The position numbers were made by a program, and so were the translations under genes. Source: Rachycentron canadum (Eukaryota; Chordata; Actinopteri; Carangiformes; Rachycentridae). From it: a stretch of 64,000 nucleotides of DNA. The notes beneath the pieces were generated by a model. It had not been told where the DNA came from. It searched no databases and saw nothing but the letters and a program-made list of their open reading frames with translations. The stretch's first letter is position 1. The number at the start of each line of letters is the position of its first letter. Of the stretch, positions 12,601-22,160 are shown one piece after another. The stretch spans positions 12,054,044 through 12,118,043 of the forward strand of contig CM076661.1 of assembly GCA_038496675.1 (NCBI GenBank). The letters are read 5' to 3'.

Positions 12601-15600
12601 CACACACAAACTGAAGGACCACATCCATGTAGAGACACTGCTTTCATCATAAACTGCAGGTTGCATCATAACTGGCATCTCTTTCCCCTGTTAGAGTTAA
12701 CATTTACTCTATTCCCACAATCCTCACCAGCTGTATAGCAGGCCTGTTTAATGGGTGGTCAATGGGCCAATCCTGCCTGTCAATTTAGTCCAACCAGCAA
12801 ATGATCAGTTGTTTAATTACAAATAAATAGTATTTAACACCTAATGAAAAAGTGAAATACTGATAGGCCTCTCTCTCTTTCCCCCTCGCTCTCTCTGACC
12901 CTGTGTGTGTCAGGGTCAGTGGCAGCTTTGCGTCACTCTCTAGAGCAGTGCAGCCCACACAGAAACTAGATCTGATTCTGTTCTGAATTTGTTTTTTTTT
13001 ACTCCTACAAAATAACAAGAAGTACCAATAAGAGTATAATAAGAGTACTGATAGTAGCTCAAGGGATTTCAAGAAATGTGCCCCCCCCAAACAACTTACC
13101 ATATACAAACCGCGCTGCTGTGGAAGTTATTCACAGCTTTTCATGTCCTTATATCTAACAAGTGCACAAAAACATGGAACGGTCAGTTTTCCTGTTTACT
13201 CCTGCAGAAACATAAGTAAACAAGTTTTCTGTTCATTTTTTCTGTGCACAAACATTAAAGGGTATTTGTAAGACTGATGCACTGATAGCGGCCTTGAGCA
13301 GCCACTTTCATAACTCACACTGTTACCACACTCCGAGGTTAATAAAGGTTGAAGTTAATAACCATAACTTTGTATCACAGAACAAATGATGTGTTGAAGA
13401 CAGATTCTGGCTCCTTTGAAGACAAAGTGTTGCAGTTTTACATGCCCCACAAGTGTTGCACCGCTACACCCAAGAGAAGATGAATTTATCTTAAACTGTT
13501 ACATTTCCCCTACACATTAGTACAGACAGCGTGTGGTCGCTGCAGTGAAAATCATATTCAGAGCTTTAGAAAGCTCACTCACCACACTCACCTTTCATGT
13601 TCTGCCAGCACGTTGCTCATCTTTATTCAAATGGTGCTTTTGAAGTTGAAAAGGCTTTTAAACGTTTTCATGTCTGTTTTTCACGTCGGTCTCTTCACCA
13701 GCCTGGCCGTCCACCCCGACAAAATCACCATAGCAACCGGGCAGGTAGCAGGCACCTCTTCAGATGGAAAAGTAAGTGAGATCTCTTATTGACATTTTAC
13801 TACTGTAGCTTTCAACGTCTGATTTATTATCATAGTGGGGAGTAATGGCTCCGCTATTTCCTTTAACCAATGATGTTCACTGAGCCAGTTCAGGCAATTC
13901 TGCTAAATAAACAGACTGAGAAATTGAAACACATTCAGTCTGAGCTGAGTTCATTCTCACTGAATTCAGTTTGCGTTTATCAGCCTTACATCTCTCCTGG
14001 TGCTGTGCCCATGTTTGTGTGTGTGTGTGTTTTTTCCTGACAGCAGCTGGCTCCTCACGTTCGGGTGTGGGACTCTGTCAGCCTCAACACCCTCCACGTT
14101 CTGGGGCCAGGCTTCTTTGACAGAGCCTTGGTCTGCTTGTCTTTCTCCAAGTCGGTAAGGAAAGTCGACTGACACCTTTAATAAAAAGTTTAAAGCTCCT
14201 ATTTGACATAGCGAGTTTTCTGACTCTTATGTCAAGCACTGTGTTTACTTCTGTGTTTTAGAATGGAGGAAACACACTGTGTGTCGTAGATGACTCAAAC
14301 GATCACGTCCTCTCTGTTTGGGACTGGCAGAGAGAGGACAGGCTGGCCGAGGTCAAGGTATGAGTCTTTTTCTAACACACAAGTACACAAACACTTTTAA
14401 CTTCCTTCCCTGTTGACTGGACTTGTTGCTTGTTTTATGTCCAGTGCTCCAACGAGTCAGTGTTTGCTGCAGACTTTCACCCGACAGACAGCAACATCAT
14501 TGTCACCTGCGGCAAGTCACATCTCTACTTCTGGAACCTGGAGAAAGGCATGCTGGTCAAGAAGCAAGGGCTGTTTGAGGTAGGTCACCAAAACTTTTCT
14601 GCACAGTAGAGCAGTAAAGGTTGATGTAGAGACACTGATTTAATCATGGCATGGAATATATTCATGTGGTCTAGTGAAAATGAAGTAACGTGTCCATATT
14701 TATGGTCTTGTAGAAACACGAGAAGCCCAAGTTTGTGCTGTGCGTAACCTTTGCAGAAAATGGAGATGCTATAACTGGAGACTCAAGTGGGAACATCCTG
14801 GTGTGGGGAAAAGGTAATACAACGTTCTCTACAGAAAGGCATTGGCACATTGTGTCTGTAAGGGAGATGCCCACCAATGTTTTCCAGTGTTTTCCAGAGT
14901 TTATAGGACTTTACAAGGATTAGAAATATTTTTTTTCTCTTCGAAATATCTAAAAAAAATTTGTGGTTTCACCTGACTCAAAGAGTTAAAGTGCCAAAAC
15001 CTCAAAAAGCCAAATGAAAAATGTGCGTCTATAAAAAAAATGTTTTTGTGGTCATGAGCTCAAAGATGCCTCATTGTGCTGGAACTGTCAGGAGATCAGG
15101 GAACAGGATGGGGTCACACTAAGGATAGAACAAGAGCTGGATCTTATGAGCAGAAGAAAAACTTCACCTCTAACTCTCCCTTTTCATTGGCACTATCTCT
15201 CTCTGATTTCTCTATTGATCATTCTGTCTGGTTGTCTGACAGACAACAGTTAATCTGCCCTCTTCAAGGTGCCGACCTTTGTGTCCAACCGAACCTTCTC
15301 ATCCACTTCATCCCATCTCTGTCACGCAGGCACTAATCGTATCAGCCACGTCATCCAAGGAGCTCACGAGGGCAGCATCTTTGCCGTGTGCATGCTGAGG
15401 AACGGCACATTGGTGTCTGGAGGTAAAGACCGCAGGCTCATTTCTTGGGACAACAGCTACCAACAGACACAAATGGTGGAGGTGAGAAAAAATTATATAA
15501 ACAAAATAGTTCAAGGTTACTTTCTTGAAAAATACAAATTCAATGTATAAATCACATAATCTTGAGGGGTTTTGATGCTTAGGGTTGAGACTCTACAGCA

Positions 15601-18600
15601 TCCTGGTGATCTGATCAGCTATAACCTCATTCTGTTAATATGCATTATTAAAATGTTAAACTCCAGATCGAGCGCCTTCTTTTGAAGTAGGTCCTGGTCT
15701 CTTATTTGCACCCCTGCCTGAGGCGGCAGATTTTATATTCTGAACACTGCACCACATCATAAATATTACAGAGGATTAAATGAATTTGCCTTCTCTGTGA
15801 GATTCATGGACATTTATGGTGATGAGAATCATGGATCACTTATGTATCATTTTCTCTTGAGGAGCAAGTAAAAGATAAGTTGATATTTTTATGGCAGATG
15901 TTAAATTCCAGGTGAACAGGTGGTTCTTATATTTTTCCCACAGGTGCCTGAGTTGTTTGGTCCCATCAGGACCATAGCTGAGGGCAGAGGGGAGAGCGTG
16001 CTCATTGGGACCACCAAGAACTTTGTTCTGCAAGGCAGTTTGGATGGAGAATTCATGCCCATTACACAGGTAGACGATACAGTGTAGTGCACTATCCCTG
16101 CAGTTGCTCTGTAATAAAGGGCTGCAAATAAAAGCAGTTTTTATCATTAATCTGACATTTTTATTTTCAAATGTCTGTCCAGCAGCTCACAAACCACTTA
16201 TACTCATTTTACAAGGAATCACACAGAAAACCAACAAATTGATTATTAGTTATAATAATTGATAATTAGGTTTCTGTTTCTTGGCTGATCCATTAAACCA
16301 CTCTCCTCTCCAGGGTCATACAGACGAGTTGTGGGGTCTGGCTGTTCACCCCTGGAAGCCTCAGTTCCTCACCTGTGGATATGACAGGCAGGTCAGCCTG
16401 TGGGACTCCAGTACCCATCACCTCATCTGGACCAAGAGCATGGAGGTAATATTAGTCAATACTGCCCCCTGGGCTCAGTTAGAGGAATTACATAGTGTTT
16501 AACATGAAATGTCACTGCTAGTGGAAAGGGATGTACTTAGTCGGCTCTGATGACCTTGAGAAACTTCAGGAATTTGACTTGCAGAATAAAAAGTGTGGTT
16601 TTCCCTTTAACTTTGCTGTCAAATGAGCATAATTTTTAGCTTATCCTGTTTATTTTTGACCTGAAACATGTTCTACTGTACTTTATATGTCCTGACAGGA
16701 TGCTGTCCAATCAGCAGGCTTCCACCCATCTGGAGCTGTGGTTGCCATAGGAACCCAAATTGGCAGGTACAGGCCCCATCACCAAAAAGCTTTTATTTCT
16801 ATATGCTCTCTAAAGAGGTACAGCAGTGCCTGAATGCTTCAGTAATAAAGAAAACAGTCATTGTCAAAATTCAGAAAAAAAGATCAGGTTTGACTGATTA
16901 TTAAACTGATGAATAAGCAGATTGTTCAGCCGTCTGTCACTGGTCCTGCAGGTGGCTGGTGCTGGACACTGACTCTAAGGATTTGGTCACAGTGCACACA
17001 GATGGGAATGAACAGCTGTCTGTTATGAGCTATGGGCCAGGTATGTCGATAACTGCTGACAGTGCATTTCACTGGTCTCACAATCAAATCAAAGAATATT
17101 TAAAATGTTTGAGACTAATATTCCTAATATATATAATGTGGATTATATAAAGTTGTTTTTTTTTTTTTTTTTGTTACATGGGAATATTTCCCACTATAAT
17201 AGGTAGTTTATTCCACTAAAATAGCTCCAGTCCCAAAACATGACATTAAGGGTTACATTTAAACAATATCACACCATGTGGCAGTAATCACCTCAGGGTG
17301 TCGGATCACCACAGTATTTGGTGTTCAGATGTGAACAAAGCAGAGGCAAAGTCCAGGTTTGGGCTTTAGACTGTGTATCTAATTTTGTTATGTGTTTGTG
17401 TTTGTGTTTGAAGTTATACTTTTGCAGGCTCACTGCTCACCCCACACTGTAACCCTTTCTCCTGACTGTGAATAAATGTTTGTCCAACATGAAAACATCA
17501 ATTGAAATAGGTTAAAGGCTTCTATAACTGTGACAACTGCCGTAAAACCCAAACTCAAATGAATAAACTGGTTCAGTCTACATGATAAATTAACATCGCA
17601 AAATGTTTATAATTTATTGAATTTTGATACCAATGATCCTGCCTGTCTTTTATTTTATTTAGATGGCAACTTCCTGGCCATCGGCTCCCATGACAACTAC
17701 ATCTATATCTACGCTGTGGCAGAAAATGGGAGGAAGTACAGTCGAGTGGGGAAGTGCTCGGTGAGTACCTGTATTTATATTCCCCTCTCAACTCTCCCTT
17801 GTCTATTTTTAATTCCTCCCTACGTCAAATTTATATTTAGTTCCCTCCTGCGCTCTTTATTTGGTTTTTGCTCAGTACACTTTGTCCTCACTGTGTGTTG
17901 ATAGAGAAGCTTTAAAATGATAAATGACAACAAGCTGAGTCATATATTGCTGAGTCGATGTTACCACAATGACTAAGGGTTACTGTATCAAATCAATATT
18001 TTTAGGATTATTTGCGCTTGAAAAAACATATTGACTCCACTGCAACAATACTCTAAGGTGTGTTGTTGGAGGAGACATTGTCTAACCTGGTCTGATCTTA
18101 TCTCAGGGTCACTCTAGTTTCATCACCCATTTGGACTGGTCAGTGGACTCCCAGTATCTGGTATCAAATTCAGGAGACTATGAGATACTGTACTGTAAGT
18201 ATGATCATTTTCATCCTCTCACAGCCTGTTTATATTGATAATTTGTGTCTAACAGGGTAAAAGGTAAAATCATGCTTAATATTTCTACAACTTGTACATG
18301 ACAGCAAAGTGTGTGCCTGTCCAAAAACATTAGTATTAAAAATCTATCCTAAAGTAGTTTGAAGGATACAAACTCTGTCAGAGGACAAACTCTCCTGTTA
18401 AAACTGAGAAGACTAAATCACTTATAAACTATGGACAGTAAAATATTTGATATCTAGATAAATGTTTTTAAGAACAGATTAATTTCCTGCTCCACAAGAA
18501 ATATCCCATTAAGTGTGGATTTTCAGTGACAGTAATATGGAGCCAACATGTGTTGACTGAGTTGAAATTTTGCTGTGAAGCGTGTCGACAATTTATTAAA

Positions 18601-18708
18601 AACATGTCAAAATGACTCATGAGTGTGATGGACCTGCACGATATTAACCATGGCACACAGCAGAGTTGACTTTAATGCTAAGTTATGCTAAACCGCAGTG
18701 TGTATTTG

Positions 18709-18761
<53 letters not shown>

Positions 18762-19336
18762 TGTGTTTTCCAAGGGATCCCATCAGTGTGCAAGCAGGTA
18801 GTCAGCGTGGATACCACCAGGGACATCGAGTGGGCCACTTACACCTGCACTCTGGGCTTCCAGGTCTTTGGTAAGAGAGGGCTCCCTTGTCTCACTGCAT
18901 GATTCAATGTTCATTCAACAGCACTAAACAGGAGATTGTGCTGCATTTCCTCCTTAGGTTTGTGGCCCGATGGCTCAGACGGCACCGACATCAATGCCGT
19001 CTGCAGATCCTATGACAAGAGCCTCCTGGTTACTGGAGACGACTTTGGGAAAGTCCATCTCTTCTCATACCCCTGTTCACAGTTTAGGGTAAGATGTGCT
19101 TGAGTATACTGTCGTGCATAATATACACCTATACACCAATGCTAAGAGGGAAATGTATGTTTTGTATGTATGTATGTATGAAGGGCTTCTTATTTTTCTT
19201 TTCTTTTCAGGCTCCGAGCCATGTTTATAATGGCCACAGCAGTCACGTGACTAATGTGACCTTTCTGTACGACGACAGCTACCTGGTGTCGACTGGAGGG
19301 AAGGACATGAGCATAATGCAGTGGAGGATAGTCTGA
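1881..19336 (+). CDS. eml1: Echinoderm microtubule-associated protein-like 1 (partial; exon 1 upstream)
   Basis: Microtubule-binding protein of the EMAP family; EML1 loss causes neuronal heterotopia in mammals. Exons, all GT-AG with compatible phases: 1881-2063, 4478-4616, 6693-6821, 6947-6975, 11413-11542, 12432-12581, 13702-13771, 14044-14154, 14262-14357, 14445-14579, 14714-14813, 15330-15481, 15944-16069, 16314-16445, 16699-16766, 16952-17040, 17663-17760, 18107-18194, 18775-18870, 18958-19088, 19211-19336. With the split first codon they give 792 residues and a TGA stop; adding about 22 upstream residues gives about 815, the length I recall for human EML1. Order: coiled coil, basic Ser/Gly linker, HELP motif (YGYRGRDC), then WD repeats of the two-propeller TAPE domain (CGKSHLYFW, GHTDELWGLAVHP, GHSSHVTNV). 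Against the human sequence as I recall it, one Gly of SGGGKDR is missing in exon 15330-15481 (SGGKDR here). Optional exons are listed separately. EML1 rather than EML2-4 is supported by the near-identical coiled coil and by synteny. Confidence 0.97.
2381..2431 (+). CDS. eml1: Candidate 51-nt EML1 cassette exon
   Basis: Flanked by TATAG at 2376-2380 and a GTAGGC donor at 2432. It is phase 1 at both ends, so it can be included or skipped without a frame change between exons 1881-2063 and 4478-4616. It encodes 17 residues including MRKSPSADSNVGKP, basic and Ser-rich like the rest of the linker. I recall human EML1 isoforms of 815 and 834 residues, which shows that length variation occurs in this gene, but I cannot say this exon is the equivalent. 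Transcripts are needed to confirm its use. Confidence 0.65.
2432..4477. other. EML1 intron, repeats but no further exon seen
   Basis: Contains a GT-rich zone around 3430-3660 and a T-rich (GTTTT)n-like patch near 4100-4135. Short open frames here are repeat translations or chance. Confidence 0.7.
3602..3656. repeat. (GT)n microsatellite
   Basis: About 27 uninterrupted GT units followed by a G-run, inside an EML1 intron. Confidence 0.97.
4478..6975 (+). CDS. eml1: EML1 exons encoding the basic Ser/Gly linker
   Basis: Three exons (4478-4616, 6693-6821, 6947-6975) encode the linker between coiled coil and HELP motif. The first reads ARPMIATLPLRPTVNNG then KKGSSTLPSPSGSGSRKD; the second contains RKDSGDSKGNRTRAGSTGSN; the third is only 29 nt (KQRDPVFNA). 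In EML1 and EML4 the matching low-complexity basic region cooperates with the coiled coil in binding the acidic microtubule surface, and it is a phosphorylation target. Phases are 1-2, 2-2 and 2-1. Confidence 0.93.
5782..5838 (+). CDS. eml1: Possible 57-nt EML1 cassette exon
   Basis: A T-rich tract ending TGCCAG precedes 5782, and a strong donor AAG|GTGAGC follows 5838. Length is 19 codons and both ends fit phase 2, so it could lie between exons 4478-4616 and 6693-6821 without a shift. It would add SLSSLSSLSRSTRILYLPL, Ser-rich at its start. No known orthologue is recalled and pyrimidine-rich introns often look like this, so this is a prediction from splice geometry only. Confidence 0.33.
6976..10276. 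other. EML1 intron with one MITE relic and an AT-rich candidate control element
   Basis: No constitutive exon is seen. A 14-base direct repeat (AGATACAGACAAAC) occurs twice near 7622-7656. The stretch 8150-8380 is rich in TAATTA-like cores. A hAT-type element sits at 9817-9959. Small open frames (for example the reverse frame at 7611-7919) lack domain signals. Confidence 0.6.
9817..9959. mobile_element. hAT-type MITE relic with 8-bp target duplication
   Basis: A 143-bp non-coding element begins CAGTAGTTTGCAGC. Its other end read in reverse is CAGTGGTTCCCAAACTGGG, the terminal signature of many vertebrate hAT elements. It is flanked by ATCTAGAC on the left and ATTTAGAC on the right, an 8-bp target duplication with one mismatch, the length hAT transposases make. 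Internal text (GTGACCCCTTAAAAT) resembles common fish copies. It has no transposase and is an old, inactive copy. Confidence 0.75.
10277..10572 (+). CDS. eml1: Candidate alternative last exon of EML1
   Basis: A long pyrimidine tract (about 10197-10275) ends in two usable acceptors. TATAG before 10277 fits exon 6947-6975 (phase 1); CTCAG before 10299 fits exon 6693-6821 (phase 2). Both reach the same open frame, ending TAG at 10570-10572. The 91-98 residues are basic and Ser/Pro-rich (SPRQTSENIKASVARKGG, VRKTPSFNLQLRKSGSLSS, DTPSYRSPIKSPSQYF), like the linker just upstream. Two AATAAA signals follow. Use would give a protein of roughly 263-280 residues with coiled coil and linker but no HELP or WD propellers. 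Codon-like composition and splice fit are direct observations; expression is inferred. Confidence 0.6.
10828..10833 (+). terminator. AATAAA poly(A) signal candidate, short EML1 mRNA
   Basis: Lies 256 bases after the TAG of the alternative last exon in AT-rich sequence, with T/GT-rich sequence following (TTCATTTTGTTTGTTTTG). Confidence 0.45.
11110..11115 (+). terminator. Second AATAAA poly(A) signal candidate, short EML1 mRNA
   Basis: A second AATAAA, followed by TTCTTTGTGTTTGT, a GU-rich element typical downstream of cleavage sites. It precedes the next constitutive exon by 300 bases. Confidence 0.45.
11413..12581 (+). CDS. eml1: EML1 exons encoding the HELP motif and start of TAPE
   Basis: Exon 11413-11542 encodes EGYVKMYLKGRPITMYMPKD and LPSNKLKLDWV; exon 12432-12581 encodes YGYRGRDCRSNLYLLPTGE, then YFIASVVVLFN and the start of GHTDDIK. 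This is the HELP (hydrophobic EMAP-like protein) motif, which in the EML1 structure forms the core joining the two propellers. The second donor (TG|GTAAGA) leaves phase 2, matched by exon 13702. Confidence 0.95.
13702..16069 (+). CDS. eml1: EML1 exons encoding the N-terminal propeller of TAPE
   Basis: Seven exons (13702-13771, 14044-14154, 14262-14357, 14445-14579, 14714-14813, 15330-15481, 15944-16069) encode successive WD-like blades. Landmarks are LAVHPDKITIATGQVAGT, HVRVWDSVSLNTLHVLG, VVDDSNDHVLSVWDWQ, FAADFHPTD then IIVTCGKSHLYFW, NGDAITGDSSGNILVWGKG, GAHEGSIFAVCMLRNG and VLIGTTKNFVLQGS. Phases close in every case. Confidence 0.95.
16314..19336 (+). CDS. eml1: EML1 exons encoding the C-terminal propeller and stop
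   Basis: Eight exons (16314-16445 through 19211-19336) encode the second propeller. Landmarks are GHTDELWGLAVHPWKPQFL, AGFHPSGAVVAIGTQIGRW, TVHTDGNEQLSVM, FLAIGSHDNYIYIYAVAENG, GHSSFITHLDWS, SNSGDYEILYW, DIEWATYTCTLGFQVFG, LWPDGSDGTDINAVC, and finally GGKDMSIMQWRIV-stop. The gene lacks the longer acidic tail of EML4, which also supports EML1. Confidence 0.95.
18712..18758. repeat. (TG)23 tract against an EML1 acceptor
   Basis: A 47-base TG run ends 16 bases before exon 18775-18870 and largely replaces the normal pyrimidine tract; only TTTGTGTGTTTTCCAAG separates it from the exon. The exon is 96 nt, phase 1 at both ends, so it could be skipped in frame. Confidence 0.95.
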
Positions 19337-19674
19337 GCAAGTAGACTGAAACAGAGACTGTCAATTTAACAGCTGCTGGGGACCTGAAACCCAGCTGAAG
19401 TGAAGTGAACTGATTTGAACTGAACTGCACTAAACTGAACCGAACCAAACTTAAATGAACTCAGATGAAAAGACGTGGATCTGACTGAACTGAAGTGAGG
19501 TGACAGAAGAGGAACTTGTGTCCTGAAGTTTCCTTCTTGATCTGCTCTCACATCCCAAATGAGATGAACTGGCAGAGGTGTAATGTGCAGTTGCTTGAAA
19601 TACAAAAATCCTGAATATTTCTCATCTTTCTTTATTCACACTACATGTAAAAAAGAAAAAAAAAAAGAAATCTT

Positions 19675-19708
<34 letters not shown>
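19675..19708. repeat. (CT)n microsatellite in EML1 3' UTR
   Basis: Seventeen CT-type units with one interruption, following an A-rich patch. Confidence 0.95.
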
Positions 19709-20486
19709 ATGCACTGTAGCCTAGTCACCAATGACATGACACAAAACAAATCAAACGGATCAAATCCAACAACACAGAACCAAAGGCTCTGACTTTCTGA
19801 CTGCATTTGCACGGCTTGGCTTTCACTGTTCTTGTATCATGCACACTCCTGCCACAGATAACAGACTGAAAAGGTTTTTTTCAGTGCCTGTTTCAGACCG
19901 ACTATCATGGAGCTGGAGATCCAAGAACACTGGGACAAAAACTGTGCACAGAAAGAAAGAAGATAGTGATTTTCTAATTGTTAAACTTTCTTTTATTTTG
20001 TATTTAACAACTCAGGAAAGCCCTAGTGAAGCAGGACCCTTCCCTGTTAACATTGACATATCAGAGCGAGTCTCTGGCCACCCCAAAAACATCTCACTAA
20101 AATATACCAGATACCAGGTTTCTGATTCAACTGTTCGGCCATTACTAATTTTTTGCATCAACTAATTGTGTATTAAAACTACATATACAGTCAGGGCTCA
20201 TGTTGAATTTGGTACAAGGAAAATAATGCAGTTGGACAGGTAACACACTGCTTGATTTTTTCCAATCAGATGTGATGTTATCACCATTTGGAACAATTAT
20301 ATTATTTTGGGTGACGAAAAGTTAAATGATCTGGATTTGAAAAATGTGGGGGTTTTAACTATTTTTAGCTAAATTATCTGAACATTTTTCAAATGTTTGT
20401 GCTACTAGGTCTTAAAATAGATGCTTTTCCTATTATTTATTAATCACATCTCAAATCCATCACTGCCAATATCAGTTTCTTCCCAT

Positions 20487-20492
20487 AATAAA
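20487..20492 (+). terminator. AATAAA poly(A) signal candidate for EML1
   Basis: First canonical AATAAA downstream of the EML1 stop (about 1.15 kb). ATTAAA at 20172 is a weaker alternative. Confidence 0.4.
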
Positions 20493-21559
20493 ATCCAAAT
20501 TTGTCCCAGATGTGTAAATATACAGTCTTGAAACAGATAAGAGCAAAATATGGGTGAATATATGCTTTTATTTTTTTTTTATTTTTTTTTTTTTTTTTAA
20601 TAAGTTGTTGTGTTGTTTCCTTTGCCTCAAGGTGTTGGGAGAATCAAAAACCAAGCATGTATTGGGGGTTTTCGATGATGCGAAGCCTTTTCAAATCTGT
20701 ATCTCCTTACAGTTTGTTGCACCCAGATCAATTTATGAAGGTGAAAGATGAGACCATTACACTGTAACTGTTTATGTCTGATGTGCTCCTCAGGTGTGCA
20801 CAATCAGTGACTTGCAAAATATTTAACTGAACTGAACCCTTATGAGGTTTTTTTTAAATTGCACTGCTTCCTCAGCCTGATAAACACACTGCAGGTCTAT
20901 TAAGCAAATCACCATTTAGCACTTACAGGAGTTTCTCATGAACCAATGTCTTCTCTCTCAACCTTCCACCCTGTGTACGCATCCGGTCAGATCTGTGGTA
21001 CGACTCGTAGCATGCCACACCATGTCACATCTCGTGGTTCACAAGCCAAAAGTTACTCACATGCATGAATAACTATAACTACTTTAAAGAGATAATTTAA
21101 TGAAGTTATGCAGTTTTTAGTGTGACCCTAACTGCCACTGATATGAGGTATGTTGGTGTTGTTTTGAAATCCAGACGGGTGACTGATTGTTGGACTTGTC
21201 TTTTCAGGAAAACCACTGAAATCTAACATTAAGTGATATAAAGTCACCACTCTACAGAGTGAATGTAACATGATTTGTCTTATCACTTAACACTTGGGGC
21301 TGCAGAACAGCCGACCATTGGACACTTAACATTTGTCTGAAAGTAAATGCAACATAAAATTCCTATGTTTGTGTCTTATATTTCCACTTGATACTTTTTT
21401 TTGTTTTTGGTTTGTATTCTATATTTAAAGTGTAAGTTCCTGAGTTATGAGTAAATATAGTGCACTTTTGTCTTCCTACAAGATTTATATTTCTTAATCA
21501 CATACTGGTGAAAGCATTTTGTGGATCATAAGTGGAATAATAGCTTCTATAGAGCATTG

Positions 21560-22160
21560 TGTGCCTTGAAGTCTCAGGGTGGGGTTGGGGGGCGTCAGTG
21601 GGCTGCATGGATGCGTCTTCTCCGCAGGTGGGCAGCATTGCGCCGATCCACTCCCCTCCTCCTCCTCCTTTTCCTCCTCTTCCCTCGCACACCGTATTAG
21701 CATTTCCCCCAAATCTCTCCACCTCACCAAAACACTCCGAATGGGAAGAAAATATGGCATGAGGGAGGCGGCGGCTGACGACCACCGTTTACCGTCTTCT
21801 ACCGAGCACGAACTCCGGCTGAACATGGACTTAAGGAGACGCAGCAGCGCGCGTGGAGAACAGGGACAACGGAGCACAAAGCCGACAGGAGAAAACGCTC
21901 TGGTCTTCGCTTAGCGTCCCCGCAACACTGCACATCATCGTCAGCCAGTGACAATATTTCCACAGACGCACACAAGGGACACGAGGTGGAGGGAGGCTGG
22001 TGGGGCTGATCCAATCCTCCCCACGTACTGTCTGCACAGAAACAAAGGCGGGGTGGTGGTCCATTTTCATCAGCCTCATCAGTGCCATCAGCTCCGGGTG
22101 AATAAAAGACGAGAAAATGAGGTAAGCGGCGGCGGCACCATGCGCTCGGTTTGACGCGTC
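21560..22160 (+). promoter_or_regulatory. GC-rich EVL promoter and 5' UTR region
   Basis: A local rise in GC and CpG in an AT-rich neighbourhood (for example 21765-21860 and 22121-22160) surrounds the first EVL coding bases. No TATA box is obvious, as usual for CpG-island promoters. Several open frames on both strands (for example the 127-residue reverse frame 21494-21877) are expected from GC-rich leader DNA and match nothing known. Upstream ATGs at 21753 and 21824 may act as uORFs if transcription starts before them. Confidence 0.6.
22117..22121 (+). CDS. evl: EVL exon 1 coding start
   Basis: Only five coding bases (ATGAG) precede the GTAAGC donor at 22122. Joined to exon 42175 they give Met-Ser-Glu-Gln-Ser, the expected EVL start. 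AAA precedes the ATG, so -3 is A. Confidence 0.85.

Larger units (their letters stand above)
19337..21560 (+). other. EML1 3' UTR and EML1-EVL spacer
   Basis: Follows the EML1 TGA. 19395-19460 is a degenerate run of GAACT/GAACC-like units, and 19675-19708 is a (CT)n tract. Poly(A) candidates are ATTAAA at 20172-20177 and AATAAA at 20487-20492. A T-rich run fills 20568-20598. No gene is seen between there and the GC-rich EVL promoter. Confidence 0.6.
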
